Of a stretch of 24,804 nt of DNA, positions 7,136 through 14,920 are shown piece by piece. The position numbers and the translations under genes are program-made. Every line of letters begins with the position of its first letter. The stretch's first letter is position 1. The notes beneath the pieces were generated by a model. The model had not been told where the DNA came from and did no database searches. It worked only from the letters and a program-made list of their open reading frames with translations. The DNA is from CAMBDS01 sp964355675 (GTDB lineage: Bacteria > Electryoneota > AABM5-125-24 > Hatepunaeales > Hatepunaeaceae), in contig CAYHEC010000040.1 of assembly GCA_964355675.1 (NCBI GenBank), positions 1 through 24,804 on the forward strand, written 5' to 3'.

Positions 7136-8128
7136 AATTAACACATGCACTCCATTCACCAGCCAGTACGTCATCGCTCCGACCAGCGCCGAAGCCGGAA
7201 TCGTTAGGATCCAGGCGATGATGATGTTACCCGCAAGCCCCCAACGCACCGCCGAGGCGCGCTTGGTGGCTCCTACGCCCATGATCGCGCCCGATATCGT
7301 GTGCGTGGTGCTGACCGCTATACCTGCGAAAGCCGTCACCAAAAGCGTGATCGCGCCGGCAGTCTCAGCGCAGAAACCCATCGACGGGGTCAGTTTGGTG
7401 ATCTTCGAACCCATTGTCTTTACGATCCGCCAGCCGCCAAACAAGGTTCCCATCGCAATAGCAAAATGCGAGCTGAGGATCACCCAGTAGGGAACCTCAA
7501 ATGTTTTCAGTATCCCAGCAGTAACTAACAGCCCGGTAATAATACCCATCGTCTTCTGGGCGTCGTTCGTGCCGTGTCCAAGGCTGTATGCCGCCGCAGA
7601 AACAAGCTGAAGCTTGCGGAACCAGTTATTGACGTTAGTCGCGGAGCTCTTGTGGAAAACCCAGATCAAAGTGAACATCAGGATAAATCCCATAAGCATT
7701 CCCATCACCGGCGCAACAACTATAAAAATCAAAGTTTTAGTCCAACCACTCGCTAAGATACAGCTGTAACCGGCTCGAGCGACCGCGGCTCCAGCATATC
7801 CTCCGATCAGTGCATGCGAGGAGCTCGATGGGATCCCGTAATACCATGTGATCAGATTCCAGACTATCGCCCCGATTAACCCGGCCATAATCACATACTC
7901 ATTCACGGCTGAAAGCTCAACCAGACCCTTCCCAATCGTTTTGGCGACGTGGACATCGAACAGGAACGCCGCGACAAGGTTGAAAAAGGCCGCCCAGATG
8001 ACAGCTTTCCGCGGCGTCAAAACTCTCGTCGAGACAATCGTTGCAATTGAGTTGGCGGAGTCGTGAAAGCCGTTGATGAAATCGAAGACAAAGGCAAGAA
8101 GGATGATAAAGACTACGAGCGTCAACAT
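7127..8128 (-). CDS. pit: Low-affinity inorganic phosphate transporter, PiT family
   Basis: This integral membrane permease (333 residues) moves phosphate, usually as a metal-phosphate complex driven by the proton gradient or by sodium. The two duplicated PiT signatures are visible: NGFHDSANSIAT (19-30) and SLGHGTNDAQKTMG (about 182-195). The conserved YYGIPSSSSHALIGG (about 96-110) and its second counterpart (STTHTISGAIMGVG) are also present. About ten hydrophobic segments can be seen. ATG at 8128 is preceded by GGAGA. It lies 15 nt downstream of the PhoU-like gene, the standard DUF47-pit operon, so the neighbour probably regulates transport. Confidence 0.95.
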   Translation of the reverse strand: MLTLVVFIILLAFVFDFINGFHDSANSIATIVSTRVLTPRKAVIWAAFFNLVAAFLFDVHVAKTIGKGLVELSAVNEYVIMAGLIGAIVWNLITWYYGIPSSSSHALIGGYAGAAVARAGYSCILASGWTKTLIFIVVAPVMGMLMGFILMFTLIWVFHKSSATNVNNWFRKLQLVSAAAYSLGHGTNDAQKTMGIITGLLVTAGILKTFEVPYWVILSSHFAIAMGTLFGGWRIVKTMGSKITKLTPSMGFCAETAGAITLLVTAFAGIAVSTTHTISGAIMGVGATKRASAVRWGLAGNIIIAWILTIPASALVGAMTYWLVNGVHVLIKN

Positions 8129-8143
8129 GCGCTTGGTCTCCGC

Positions 8144-8788
8144 TTATGAGTGCTTAAGGATGATTGTATCCAGTACGTCGGCGACGTCTTCGCACTTGTC
8201 AGTAGCTGTTTCGAGCGCCTCAAGGATCTCTTTGAACTTGATCACCTCTATCGGATCGGACAAATTTTCAAAGAGATTGCCAACACCACGGGCGAAGATA
8301 ACGTCGGCGGCATTTTCAAGCGAGTTGACACGTTCTATAACCTCACGCAGGCGTTTTGGATGCTTAAATCCTTTAAGTAACCCCATGCCGGTTTCGATCT
8401 CCTTCGCCGACGAATACAAGCATTCCATCAATTCCAGAATGGCAGGGGGACAGACGCCGATTTTATACAGCGTAAATCGTCGTGCGGTCTCATCCATGTG
8501 GTCGAGAATATCGTCAAGCGAAGAGGCGAGGACATGGATATCTTCAGGGTCAAACGGCGTGACAAAAGTTGAATTAAGTTCATTGAAAATATTGTGAGTA
8601 ACCTCGTCTCCGGCATGCTCGATGTCTTTAATCTGCTTGATGATCGGTTCGCGCTCCTCGGGCGAAAGCGAAGGAAGCCGTCTAAGAATGTCAGCCGCCT
8701 CCACGATATTTCGTGCCGCCTCGTTGAAAAAGACGTAGAATTTCTCGTCATGGGGCATCATGGTTTGGATCAGGTGATCAAGGCGCAA
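8144..8788 (-). CDS. PhoU-like Pit accessory protein (DUF47/TIGR00153)
   Basis: This is a soluble, all-helical protein of 214 residues, normal for the DUF47 (PhoU-related) family that sits in front of pit genes and is thought to modulate phosphate uptake. Family features are MMPHDEKFYVFFNEAA near the start, the charged helix IKDIEHAGDEVTHNIF, and LEALETATDKCEDVADVLD near the end, which carries the E-x3-D-x2-ED metal-binding type pattern. I keep the TTG at 8788 as start because AGGAG (with the same GTAGGAGATACAA context as the Phd antitoxin) lies 8 nt upstream; an ATG at 8761 is the alternative. Confidence 0.93.
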   Translation of the reverse strand: MRLDHLIQTMMPHDEKFYVFFNEAARNIVEAADILRRLPSLSPEEREPIIKQIKDIEHAGDEVTHNIFNELNSTFVTPFDPEDIHVLASSLDDILDHMDETARRFTLYKIGVCPPAILELMECLYSSAKEIETGMGLLKGFKHPKRLREVIERVNSLENAADVIFARGVGNLFENLSDPIEVIKFKEILEALETATDKCEDVADVLDTIILKHS

Positions 8789-8947
8789 TTTTGTATCTCC
8801 TACTTATGGTGATATTTTACTATAGTTTAACTGGTAATGGAGGATTGATTTACCAACACTACCAATATAGATAGAGTTGTCTTTTCTCCCAAACTGATTT
8901 TCTGTCTCTTTATCTTTCGACTTGCTTCTCGTTGGAAAGCGGACAAG

Positions 8948-9017
8948 CCCAACACCCAAAGCCCAAAGCCTAAAGCCCAAAGCCCAAAGCCCAAAGCCCA
9001 AAGCCCAAAGCCCAAAG
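8948..9017. repeat. Heptamer tandem array (CCCAAAG)n immediately after buk
   Basis: Nine contiguous units of CCCAAAG run from 8955 to 9017, one with a single C-to-T change at 8969-8975, and a degenerate tenth unit lies at 8948-8954. On the minus strand the array (CTTTGGG) begins directly after the TAG stop of butyrate kinase. Because 7 is not a multiple of 3 it is open in several frames, which creates false reading frames encoding GFGLWAL repeats. Confidence 0.95.
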
Positions 9018-9018
9018 C

Positions 9019-10080
9019 CTATCGATATTCTTTCACCTTTTCTACGCCGTCGATTACCCGGAATGCTCCAGCCGCCAAAGCCTCGAGCTCTCCTTCGCCG
9101 GGATAGACAAGAACCTCACCAAGATAAGCGATATAGGGCCTTAACATTCCAACGACTTCAATCGAATGCGCCAGCCCGCCTGTGATGACTACTGCGTCGA
9201 TCCATCCTTCAAGCACCGCTCCCATCGCGCCGATTTCCTTGGCGTCCTGATAAATCATAGCGCGCAGAGCAAGATCAGCAGGTTCATCTCCCTGATCGAT
9301 CATCTTTAGCACATCCCGGACGTCTGACGTTCCACAGTATGCCATCAAGCCTGACTTACGAGCAAGATCGTCAAGCAGATCTTTCTTGACCACACCTTCC
9401 GTGAAGCAATGTTCAATAACCGGTCCAATCGGCAATGCGCCTGCTCTCTCCGGTGAGAACGGCCCCATGCCGTGAAGGGCGTCATTTGCATCGATAATTT
9501 TACCGCCCAGAACTGCCGCTATCGTTGTACCTCCTCCGAGGTGAGCTATGACAAAGCGAGTGTCTTCCAGTTCTTTACCCAATTCATTAGCCGCGCGCCG
9601 TGCAGAGAATTTGATATTCAACGCATGTGTACGACTTTTTCGTTCACACCATCTCACACCAGAAACCCTTGCCACATCGACAAACTCATCGACAGTGACA
9701 GGATCAACGATATAGGCTTGGACGCCCAAGCGCTTCGCAAACCGCTGGGCGATCAATGCACCAAGATTTGAGGCGTGATTAGAAATGTTTGATGAGTGCA
9801 AATCATTGATCATTTTCTCGTTGACAGAATATGTACCGCCATCCATCGGTTTCAGCAAGCCTCCGCGACCTACTACCCCAATCACCTGATGGTCGGCGAT
9901 CATCGGATTAATCGCTTCTTCGATCAAGCCAGTGCGATAATTAAGCTGGTCCACTGCAAGAGGAACGAGCTTTTCGGCGTCATGGCGAACGATATGTTCT
10001 GAAATGCATCCTTCACGTGCCCAGAGCGCAAATTTGGTAGAAGTGGAGCCGGGATTGATGACGATGACGACTTCTGTCAT
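9019..10080 (-). CDS. buk: Butyrate kinase
   Basis: The enzyme (EC 2.7.2.7) transfers phosphate between butyryl-phosphate (or branched acyl-phosphates) and ADP, forming ATP in the last step of butyrate or branched-chain acid fermentation. It is an ASKHA-fold acetokinase: INPGSTSTK at 8-16, a second phosphate-binding loop HLGGGTT at 180-186, and MGPFSPERAGALP at 205-217. The 353-residue length is normal. The ATG at 10080 is followed directly by the family's first beta strand. The ribosome binding site is weak. The usual partner phosphotransbutyrylase (ptb) is not beside it. Together with IorA this fits energy conservation from amino-acid-derived acyl-CoAs, an inference. Confidence 0.95.
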   Translation of the reverse strand: MTEVVIVINPGSTSTKFALWAREGCISEHIVRHDAEKLVPLAVDQLNYRTGLIEEAINPMIADHQVIGVVGRGGLLKPMDGGTYSVNEKMINDLHSSNISNHASNLGALIAQRFAKRLGVQAYIVDPVTVDEFVDVARVSGVRWCERKSRTHALNIKFSARRAANELGKELEDTRFVIAHLGGGTTIAAVLGGKIIDANDALHGMGPFSPERAGALPIGPVIEHCFTEGVVKKDLLDDLARKSGLMAYCGTSDVRDVLKMIDQGDEPADLALRAMIYQDAKEIGAMGAVLEGWIDAVVITGGLAHSIEVVGMLRPYIAYLGEVLVYPGEGELEALAAGAFRVIDGVEKVKEYR

Positions 10081-10144
10081 TTGTTGTTGTAAACCTTAAC
10101 TTTGAATTTTGTCGAAATAGGAGTAATTCAATATATGAAAATAT

Positions 10145-10813
10145 TCACTTTTGCCCAAAATCAAAAGCGGCTCGTTTCTTCGCTCTCAAAAAGAAACCCA
10201 CGCCACCGACCATTCCCAGCGCCCATAACATCCAAGGATAATTTTTCGGAAGGTTGCCTTCTATAACGGTTTCCGAATTCCAAAGGAACGAGAAAATTAT
10301 TATGAGACCGGCGAGGGATTCGCCGATCCATTCCAACCGATTTAGGTTGATTTCAATTCCTTTATCCAACATTTTCCAGTAAACTACCGCCGCCCAGATC
10401 AACGCGACCGAGATAACAATCGGCGACCAAACCGGACCAACCCAAGGAACGGGTATTAAAAACAGCAGATCGTCAGTAAAAAACGAAGATGGCCAGTTTT
10501 CAAACAGTTTAAGCCAGATGTAGTAGGTTATGTCCCAAATTCCAAAGCCATACATCAACCCTGAAAAACGATCCATCGAGTTTCTTCCTGCTATCCAGCC
10601 GACTGAAATCAGCATCAGGACGCTTGCAAATTCGCGTCCTATTTCGATGATTGTCATATTCATCGGTATCACTTTAAGCGGAAAACGAAATCCGTCGGGA
10701 TAGTACAGGGTACGCAGGTATTCGACAACGGCGGCTTCGAAGTATCCCATTGTTAATCCAAAAAAACCGATCCAGACTATCTTTTGATGAGCAGTCAGAA
10801 ATTTGTGTGCCAT
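10145..10813 (-). CDS. Hypothetical six-segment membrane protein
   Basis: I do not recognise a characterised family. The 222-residue product has hydrophobic segments at about residues 12-32, 61-77, 84-104, 126-147, 164-180 and 193-209. Conspicuous motifs are GIWDITYYIWLK (91-102) and IPVPWVGPVWSP (120-131), the latter Pro/Trp-rich and probably at a membrane boundary. There is no signal peptide cleavage site; the C-terminus is Lys/Arg-rich (cytoplasmic). ATG at 10813. It lies 64 nt upstream of buk on the same strand and divergent from the M14-like gene, so it may be the first gene of the leftward unit. Confidence 0.75.
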   Translation of the reverse strand: MAHKFLTAHQKIVWIGFFGLTMGYFEAAVVEYLRTLYYPDGFRFPLKVIPMNMTIIEIGREFASVLMLISVGWIAGRNSMDRFSGLMYGFGIWDITYYIWLKLFENWPSSFFTDDLLFLIPVPWVGPVWSPIVISVALIWAAVVYWKMLDKGIEINLNRLEWIGESLAGLIIIFSFLWNSETVIEGNLPKNYPWMLWALGMVGGVGFFLRAKKRAAFDFGQK

Positions 10814-10850
10814 CGGATTGCCACTAAATTTTAGTTTACGTTCTATTTGC

Positions 10851-10879
10851 TTGAAGAAAACAATTCGTATCTCTATATT
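10851..10879 (+). promoter_or_regulatory. Putative sigma-70-type promoter for the M14-like gene
   Basis: TTGAAG (10851-10856) and TATATT (10874-10879) are separated by 17 nt, in the divergent spacer. A transcript start near 10886 would fall almost at the opening of the reading frame that continues into the M14-like gene (open from 10890), leaving a very short leader. Confidence 0.4.
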
Positions 10880-11075
10880 ATAGGGTTAATCTGGTCAATA
10901 CAAATCGTTCGGAATACATACGTCTTCAACTCATAAAATATCCTACTCCGCCAATCCGCGAACCCGCGCCTTATTTTATCTGTTTCTCGTTGCTATCGCC
11001 TGTTTTACTGCGGGAGCTGACTTCGTCGCGCAACGGAAAATCGAGCCTGTTTACCCATCGTTCGCTCTGTCTAAA

Positions 11076-12068
11076 ATGGGTCGCCTAAGCGATTACCTGC
11101 CTTCGCTTAGAGATTCTAACGGCGATAGTGACCTTTATTTTTTCGATGGCAGGGAATCTGGGGGGACGCTGTTCGTTATTGGAGGAACCCATCCCAATGA
11201 GCCGGCTGGACTAATGTCGGCGATATTGTTAGTGGAAAACCTACAGGTCCAAAAAGGACGAATCATCGTTCTGCCTCGTGGTAACGCTTCCGGGTTCACA
11301 GCAACGGAACCGCAAGAGGCTTTCCCCGCCACCTTTGAGATAACCAATCGAGCTGGAAAAGCGAGAGTCTTCCGCGTCGGCTCCCGGTTCACGAATATTC
11401 TTGAAGCCTGGCCCGATCCGATAATTTATCGTCACTATCCATCGGGGCAAGTTCTTTCCGGCGCTGAAACTCGTAATTTGAACCGGGCTTATCCAGGCCG
11501 TGCAGACGGAACCTTGACTGAGAGGATTGCGTTCGCTATCACTGAGGTCGTTCGAAAGGAGAAAATCGATTTGGCAATCGATCTTCACGAAGCGGCGCCT
11601 GAATATCCGGTGATTAACGCCATTGTCGCTCACGACCGGGCAATGGATGTCGCGGCTCTGGCAACTGTCGATCTGCAAGTGGAGGGACTTGAGTTCAACT
11701 TGGAACCATCCCCTGAAAATTTCCACGGGCTTATTCATCGGGAATTGGGGGACGCCACCGGCGCGCGGGTGATGTTGTTCGAATCGGCCGGAGCGCTTCA
11801 AGGAAGACTGCGAGGCACAACCAACGCTGATTTGATCTTGAAAAGCATCGATCCATTCTATATCAAGGCGGGCGAGCTTGGCAAGTTGAGAGTTCCTTTT
11901 CCTAAAAAAGGGATACCGCTTGAGGTACGGACGGGTCGCCATCTGGCGGCGATAGCGGCTGTTTGCCGGGTACTTGGTGATTTTGAGCCTGAGCATGCAA
12001 TTCAATTCAGCAATGTTCCGAGCTACTCTGAACTTCAGGAACACGGGATCGGTTTTTACTTACAATAG
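11076..12068 (+). CDS. Succinylglutamate desuccinylase/aspartoacylase-like (M14) protein
   Basis: This is a zinc carboxypeptidase-fold hydrolase. The first zinc motif is GGTHPNEPAG (H39, E42) and the third ligand is H171 in AIDLHEAAPEYP; LNRAYPG (135-141) holds the substrate-binding Arg. The substrate is unknown; the family removes acyl groups from amino acids or peptides. The ATG at 11076 is only the first canonical start. The same frame is open from 10890 and encodes a basic stretch, a hydrophobic segment (LFYLFLVAIACFTAGADFVA, about 10971-11030) and a linker running into MGRLSDYLPS, as expected for membrane-anchored relatives. No ATG, GTG or TTG occurs in that extension, so the true start may be non-canonical. 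The reading frame ends just before a palindromic element. Confidence 0.85.
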   Translation: MGRLSDYLPSLRDSNGDSDLYFFDGRESGGTLFVIGGTHPNEPAGLMSAILLVENLQVQKGRIIVLPRGNASGFTATEPQEAFPATFEITNRAGKARVFRVGSRFTNILEAWPDPIIYRHYPSGQVLSGAETRNLNRAYPGRADGTLTERIAFAITEVVRKEKIDLAIDLHEAAPEYPVINAIVAHDRAMDVAALATVDLQVEGLEFNLEPSPENFHGLIHRELGDATGARVMLFESAGALQGRLRGTTNADLILKSIDPFYIKAGELGKLRVPFPKKGIPLEVRTGRHLAAIAAVCRVLGDFEPEHAIQFSNVPSYSELQEHGIGFYLQ

Positions 12069-12071
12069 ACT

Positions 12072-12120
12072 GTAACGCCGCCATCTTGGCGGCAGGTTCC
12101 ACCGGCGTTTCGCCGGGATC
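12072..12120. repeat. Palindromic module C, copy 1
   Basis: Two hairpins lie in a row: GCCGCC-atctt-GGCGGC (12077-12093) and CCGGCG-ttt-CGCCGG (12102-12116), joined by CAGGTTCCA. The same pair, with nearly the same linker, occurs at 21851-21895. Confidence 0.8.
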
Positions 12121-12156
12121 GTAAATAACTTAAATTTAAACGGAGCAGTTAATAAA

Positions 12157-12747
12157 TTGTATCACATCAAATTATTATCAATAATTGTTTTCAGCGGGAT
12201 TGTCACCGGTCTTTTTGCAACAACTCTCGTTGCCGAAGAACCGGTTGCTCCTGCCATAGTAGCTTTCGCCCAACCGGCTTTGTTGACATCCTGCGGTCAG
12301 GCGGCGGACGTCTTGATGTTGAAGGGTCTCTGTGCGCGAACTGGCGTCGAGATAAAATATCGTCCCTTTGCCACCTCGGACAGCTTGACAGATGTAAAGA
12401 GCATCATCATTGTCGCGGGAGCCTCTTCAAAGGGACTTGGCGCGGCAAAGGTCGATGCCGGTGGTGAAGAACAGCGCGTCAAGAAACTGCTTGCCGCCGC
12501 CAAAAAAGTCAAACTGCCGGTCGTGATGTTCCACGTTGGGACCGACGCCCGACGCGGGGCACTCTCCGACCCCTTCAATAAGATTGCCGCTGAAGGAGCT
12601 GATGTGATCGTAGTCGCCAAGGGAGGCGATGACGATGGGTTCTTCAAGAAGATAGCCGCATCGCGTAAGGTTCGCTATATTCCGCTTGAAAACACAGCAG
12701 GGACAATGATTGTGTTGAATGAGTTGTATCCGAAGGCAAAGAAATAA
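12157..12747 (+). CDS. Small exported protein (DUF6305-like, tentative)
   Basis: The TTG start at 12157 has GGAG 11 nt upstream. A Sec signal peptide is clear: residues 1-26 with Lys5, a hydrophobic core and a probable cut in TTLVA-EEP. The mature part of about 170 residues looks like a small Rossmann-type alpha/beta domain, with alternating strands such as VKSIIIVAGASSKGLG, LPVVMFHVG and ADVIVVAKGGDDDGFF. The GQAADVLMLKGLC segment recalls DUF6305 proteins found beside ABC transporters, and an ABC-2 permease gene follows 49 nt downstream. I am not certain of the family, and the function is unknown. Confidence 0.65.
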   Translation: MYHIKLLSIIVFSGIVTGLFATTLVAEEPVAPAIVAFAQPALLTSCGQAADVLMLKGLCARTGVEIKYRPFATSDSLTDVKSIIIVAGASSKGLGAAKVDAGGEEQRVKKLLAAAKKVKLPVVMFHVGTDARRGALSDPFNKIAAEGADVIVVAKGGDDDGFFKKIAASRKVRYIPLENTAGTMIVLNELYPKAKK

Positions 12748-12752
12748 TCTCA

Positions 12753-12780
12753 TGGAGGGCGGGATTAATCCCGCCCTCCA
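12753..12780. repeat. 28-bp perfect palindrome (module D)
   Basis: All 28 bases pair with their mirror positions: TGGAGGGCGGGATT and its reverse complement. It lies in the 49-nt gap between the exported protein gene and the permease gene. Diverged relatives occur at 19860-19880 and 21191-21215. Confidence 0.9.
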
Positions 12781-12796
12781 AGCTACTCAACTACAA

Positions 12797-13666
12797 ATGA
12801 ACGAAATCGATTCACATACCCCACACCGCATCGGCTCGCGCCCGGAGACCTTTCTCCAGCTTGCGCGCTACTTCATCCGGGCGACTATCGCCCGCAGTTA
12901 TGTGCGGGTGATTGGCGCTCAGCGGGAGTTGTCGTGGATTCTGGGAGACACGATTCTGCCGTTCCTCAGCGTTGCCTCGTACATTTATGTCTATAAGGCG
13001 ATGGGCGCACCGGAGGAATATACCGGCTTTGTAGTGCTTGGAGGCATCCTTGTCACATTTTGGATGCATATGATCTGGTCGATGGGGATGCAGCTTTTTT
13101 GGGAGAAGGAAGTTGGTAATCTGGAAAGATTTTTGATGACCCCGATGCCTCGGTCAGCGCTGATGTTGGGGATGGCTGTGGGAGGTATGTTGATGACCAG
13201 CTCTCGTGCTTTGATGATTTATTTCGCCGCGAAGTTATTGTTTAAAATGGAATTCAACGTCACAGAGCCGTGGATGGCGTTCGCGGTGTTTATGGCAACG
13301 ATGGCGGCGCTGTACGGAATGGGGATGACGCTGGCGAGTTTTTTCTTCATGGCAGGACGCGGCGTCTTCTACGCGCTTGGAATCATGATGGAGCCGATGT
13401 TTTTCCTCGGCGGGTTTTACTTCCCGGTGAAACACCTCGGCATGTTCGCCTTTGCCGGGATTGCACTGATCCCGACGACCTTGGGACTCGACGCCTTGCG
13501 GCAGACGATGTTAGGAGCTTACGACACAGGCTTTCTGCCGCCGTTAGTTGAGTTCTGGATACTCATAGGAATGGCGGTGGTGTTGACGGCGATCTCGATC
13601 TACACGGTCGATAAGCTCGAGCAGATTGGGCGGGAGAGAGGGAAGCTGGTGCTTAGGAATCAGTAG
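12797..13666 (+). CDS. ABC-2 type transporter permease
   Basis: This 289-residue integral membrane protein has the ABC2_membrane layout: an amphipathic N-terminal helix (ARYFIRATIARSYVRVIGAQ), about six hydrophobic segments, and the conserved loop WEKEVGNLERFLMTPMPR after the second segment. It also has LGGFYFPVKHLG before the fifth segment, as in exporters of drugs or polysaccharides. I chose ATG 12797, where the family N-terminus starts; frames opening further upstream pass through palindromic repeat D. No ABC ATPase gene is in the window, so the motor subunit must be encoded elsewhere. The TAG stop lies within palindromic module A. Confidence 0.88.
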   Translation: MNEIDSHTPHRIGSRPETFLQLARYFIRATIARSYVRVIGAQRELSWILGDTILPFLSVASYIYVYKAMGAPEEYTGFVVLGGILVTFWMHMIWSMGMQLFWEKEVGNLERFLMTPMPRSALMLGMAVGGMLMTSSRALMIYFAAKLLFKMEFNVTEPWMAFAVFMATMAALYGMGMTLASFFFMAGRGVFYALGIMMEPMFFLGGFYFPVKHLGMFAFAGIALIPTTLGLDALRQTMLGAYDTGFLPPLVEFWILIGMAVVLTAISIYTVDKLEQIGRERGKLVLRNQ

Positions 13667-13776
13667 GTCAAGCGTCCCCGCTTGACAAACGTAGGTCGCG
13701 CCGCCGAGCCCGACAAGGATCGGGATGATAGACATTGCTACGCGGCGTCCCGCTCGTGTCTGTCACCTTATGAAGT
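13664..13776. repeat. Composite palindromic element, copy 1 (modules A-B-E)
   Basis: Module A is a hairpin GTCAAGCG-tccc-CGCTTGAC (13667-13686). It is followed by CGTAGGTCGCGCCGCCGAGC continuing to CCCGACAAGGATC (13688-13722, module B), then ATAGACATT and CGTGTCTGTCACC (module E) with 18 nt inserted in the hairpin loop. The same order is seen at 21899-22010. The permease stop codon is the TAG of GTAGGTC. Confidence 0.75.
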
Positions 13777-13789
13777 AAAGGAAAGTTAA

Positions 13790-14767
13790 ATGAAAGCATT
13801 CGTTTGCGAGCAATACGGGCCGCCGGAAAAGATGAGAATGTTGGAAGTCCCCCGGCCGACTCCTGGTCCCGACGAGGTGCTGGTCAAAGTGTACCGAACC
13901 GCCCTGAATGCGGCTGACTGGAGGCTGTTGGTTGGCGATCCGTTTCTGGTCAGACTGATGATGGGGTTGTTCCGACCAAAATACAAGATATTAGGCGCTG
14001 ATTTCTCAGGAGTCATAGATGCTGTCGGAGCCAAAGTCAAACAGTTCCAGCCGGGTGATGAAGTATTCGGTGACGTCGCAAATTATAGATGGGGTGCCTT
14101 TGGGGAATATCTTTGCTCCACGGAATCGTTTTTAGCTCCGAAACCTCCCTCAATGTCTTTCGATGATGCGGCCGCAATCCCGATGGCGGGGCTGACAGCG
14201 CTTCAGGGGTTGCGGGATTTGGGAGAGCTCAAACCCGGCGAAAAAGTTGCCGTCAACGGCGCTTCGGGAGGTGTCGGAACATTCGCCGTGCAGGTGGCAA
14301 AACTATTAGGAGCCGAAGTGACAGCGGTATGTAGTTCGATGAAAGTCGAGATGGCAAAAGAGCTTGGTGCAGATGATGTTATCGACTATCAAAAAGAAGA
14401 CTTTACGTGCAGAGCAGGCGGATACGACGTGATCTTTGCCGCAAACGGATATCATCCACTTGCAGATTACAAGCGCGCTCTGAAACCGGGAGGACGTTAT
14501 GTTGTCGCCGGTGGAACGAACCGTCAATTCTTTGAAACGATGGCACTGGGGCAATTATCATTCAGGAGATCCGGAAAGAAGATTGCACTCTTTTCTGCAA
14601 AAACGAATAGAGAGGATTTGCTGATTCTGGCTGATTGGTGTGCATCGGGAAAGCTGAAACCAATGATCGACCGAACGTTCTCTTTCGATGAAATTCCGGG
14701 AGCGATGCGGTATGTGATGGATGGCCACGCGAAGGGGAAGGTGATTATTGAGATGGCGAAGGTATGA
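13790..14767 (+). CDS. Zinc-independent MDR oxidoreductase (quinone oxidoreductase/ADH-like)
   Basis: This is a 325-residue member of the medium-chain dehydrogenase/reductase superfamily. The N-terminal GroES-like domain has LNAADWRLLVGDPF and ILGADFSGVIDAVG. The Rossmann domain has the nucleotide motif NGASGGVGTFAVQVAK (GASGGVG at 157-163). The usual structural and catalytic zinc cysteines are absent, as in NADPH:quinone reductases and enoyl reductases. AAGGAA stands 7 nt before the ATG. The substrate cannot be told; the closest types are annotated as NAD(P)-dependent alcohol dehydrogenase. It is isolated between repeat elements. Confidence 0.92.
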   Translation: MKAFVCEQYGPPEKMRMLEVPRPTPGPDEVLVKVYRTALNAADWRLLVGDPFLVRLMMGLFRPKYKILGADFSGVIDAVGAKVKQFQPGDEVFGDVANYRWGAFGEYLCSTESFLAPKPPSMSFDDAAAIPMAGLTALQGLRDLGELKPGEKVAVNGASGGVGTFAVQVAKLLGAEVTAVCSSMKVEMAKELGADDVIDYQKEDFTCRAGGYDVIFAANGYHPLADYKRALKPGGRYVVAGGTNRQFFETMALGQLSFRRSGKKIALFSAKTNREDLLILADWCASGKLKPMIDRTFSFDEIPGAMRYVMDGHAKGKVIIEMAKV

Positions 14768-14788
14768 AGGAGAAGGACAACAGATTGA

Positions 14789-14892
14789 TACCGGCTTTCG
14801 CCGGTAGATTAAACGAATTTCCAAACGGATTGAGCGTAGGATCGGCGTCTCGCCGGTCTGGTATCGGTACGACAGGTTTCGAACTGTCGCTT
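14789..14892. repeat. Composite palindromic element, copy 2
   Basis: TACCGGC-tttc-GCCGGTA (14789-14806) is followed by ATTTCCAAACGGATTGAGCG, TAGG, a GGCGtctCGCC hairpin, and GGTACGACAGGTTTCGAACTGTCG (written here as part: GACAG-gtttcgaa-CTGTC). The ATTTCCAAACGGA and GACAGGTTTC words recur in the same order after the next gene (15780-15860), so that gene is flanked by direct repeats. Confidence 0.7.
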
Positions 14893-14920
14893 AGAAAGCT
14901 AAGGGAGAAAGGAAAGTAGA

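Noticed and set aside
8804..9015. Minus-strand reading frames encoding GFGLWAL repeats
   Set aside because: They are produced by the heptamer array, which is open in several frames; no ribosome binding site or family similarity.
11241..12044. 267-residue minus-strand frame opposite the M14-like gene
   Set aside because: The plus strand carries the zinc-binding motifs; this frame is its shadow.
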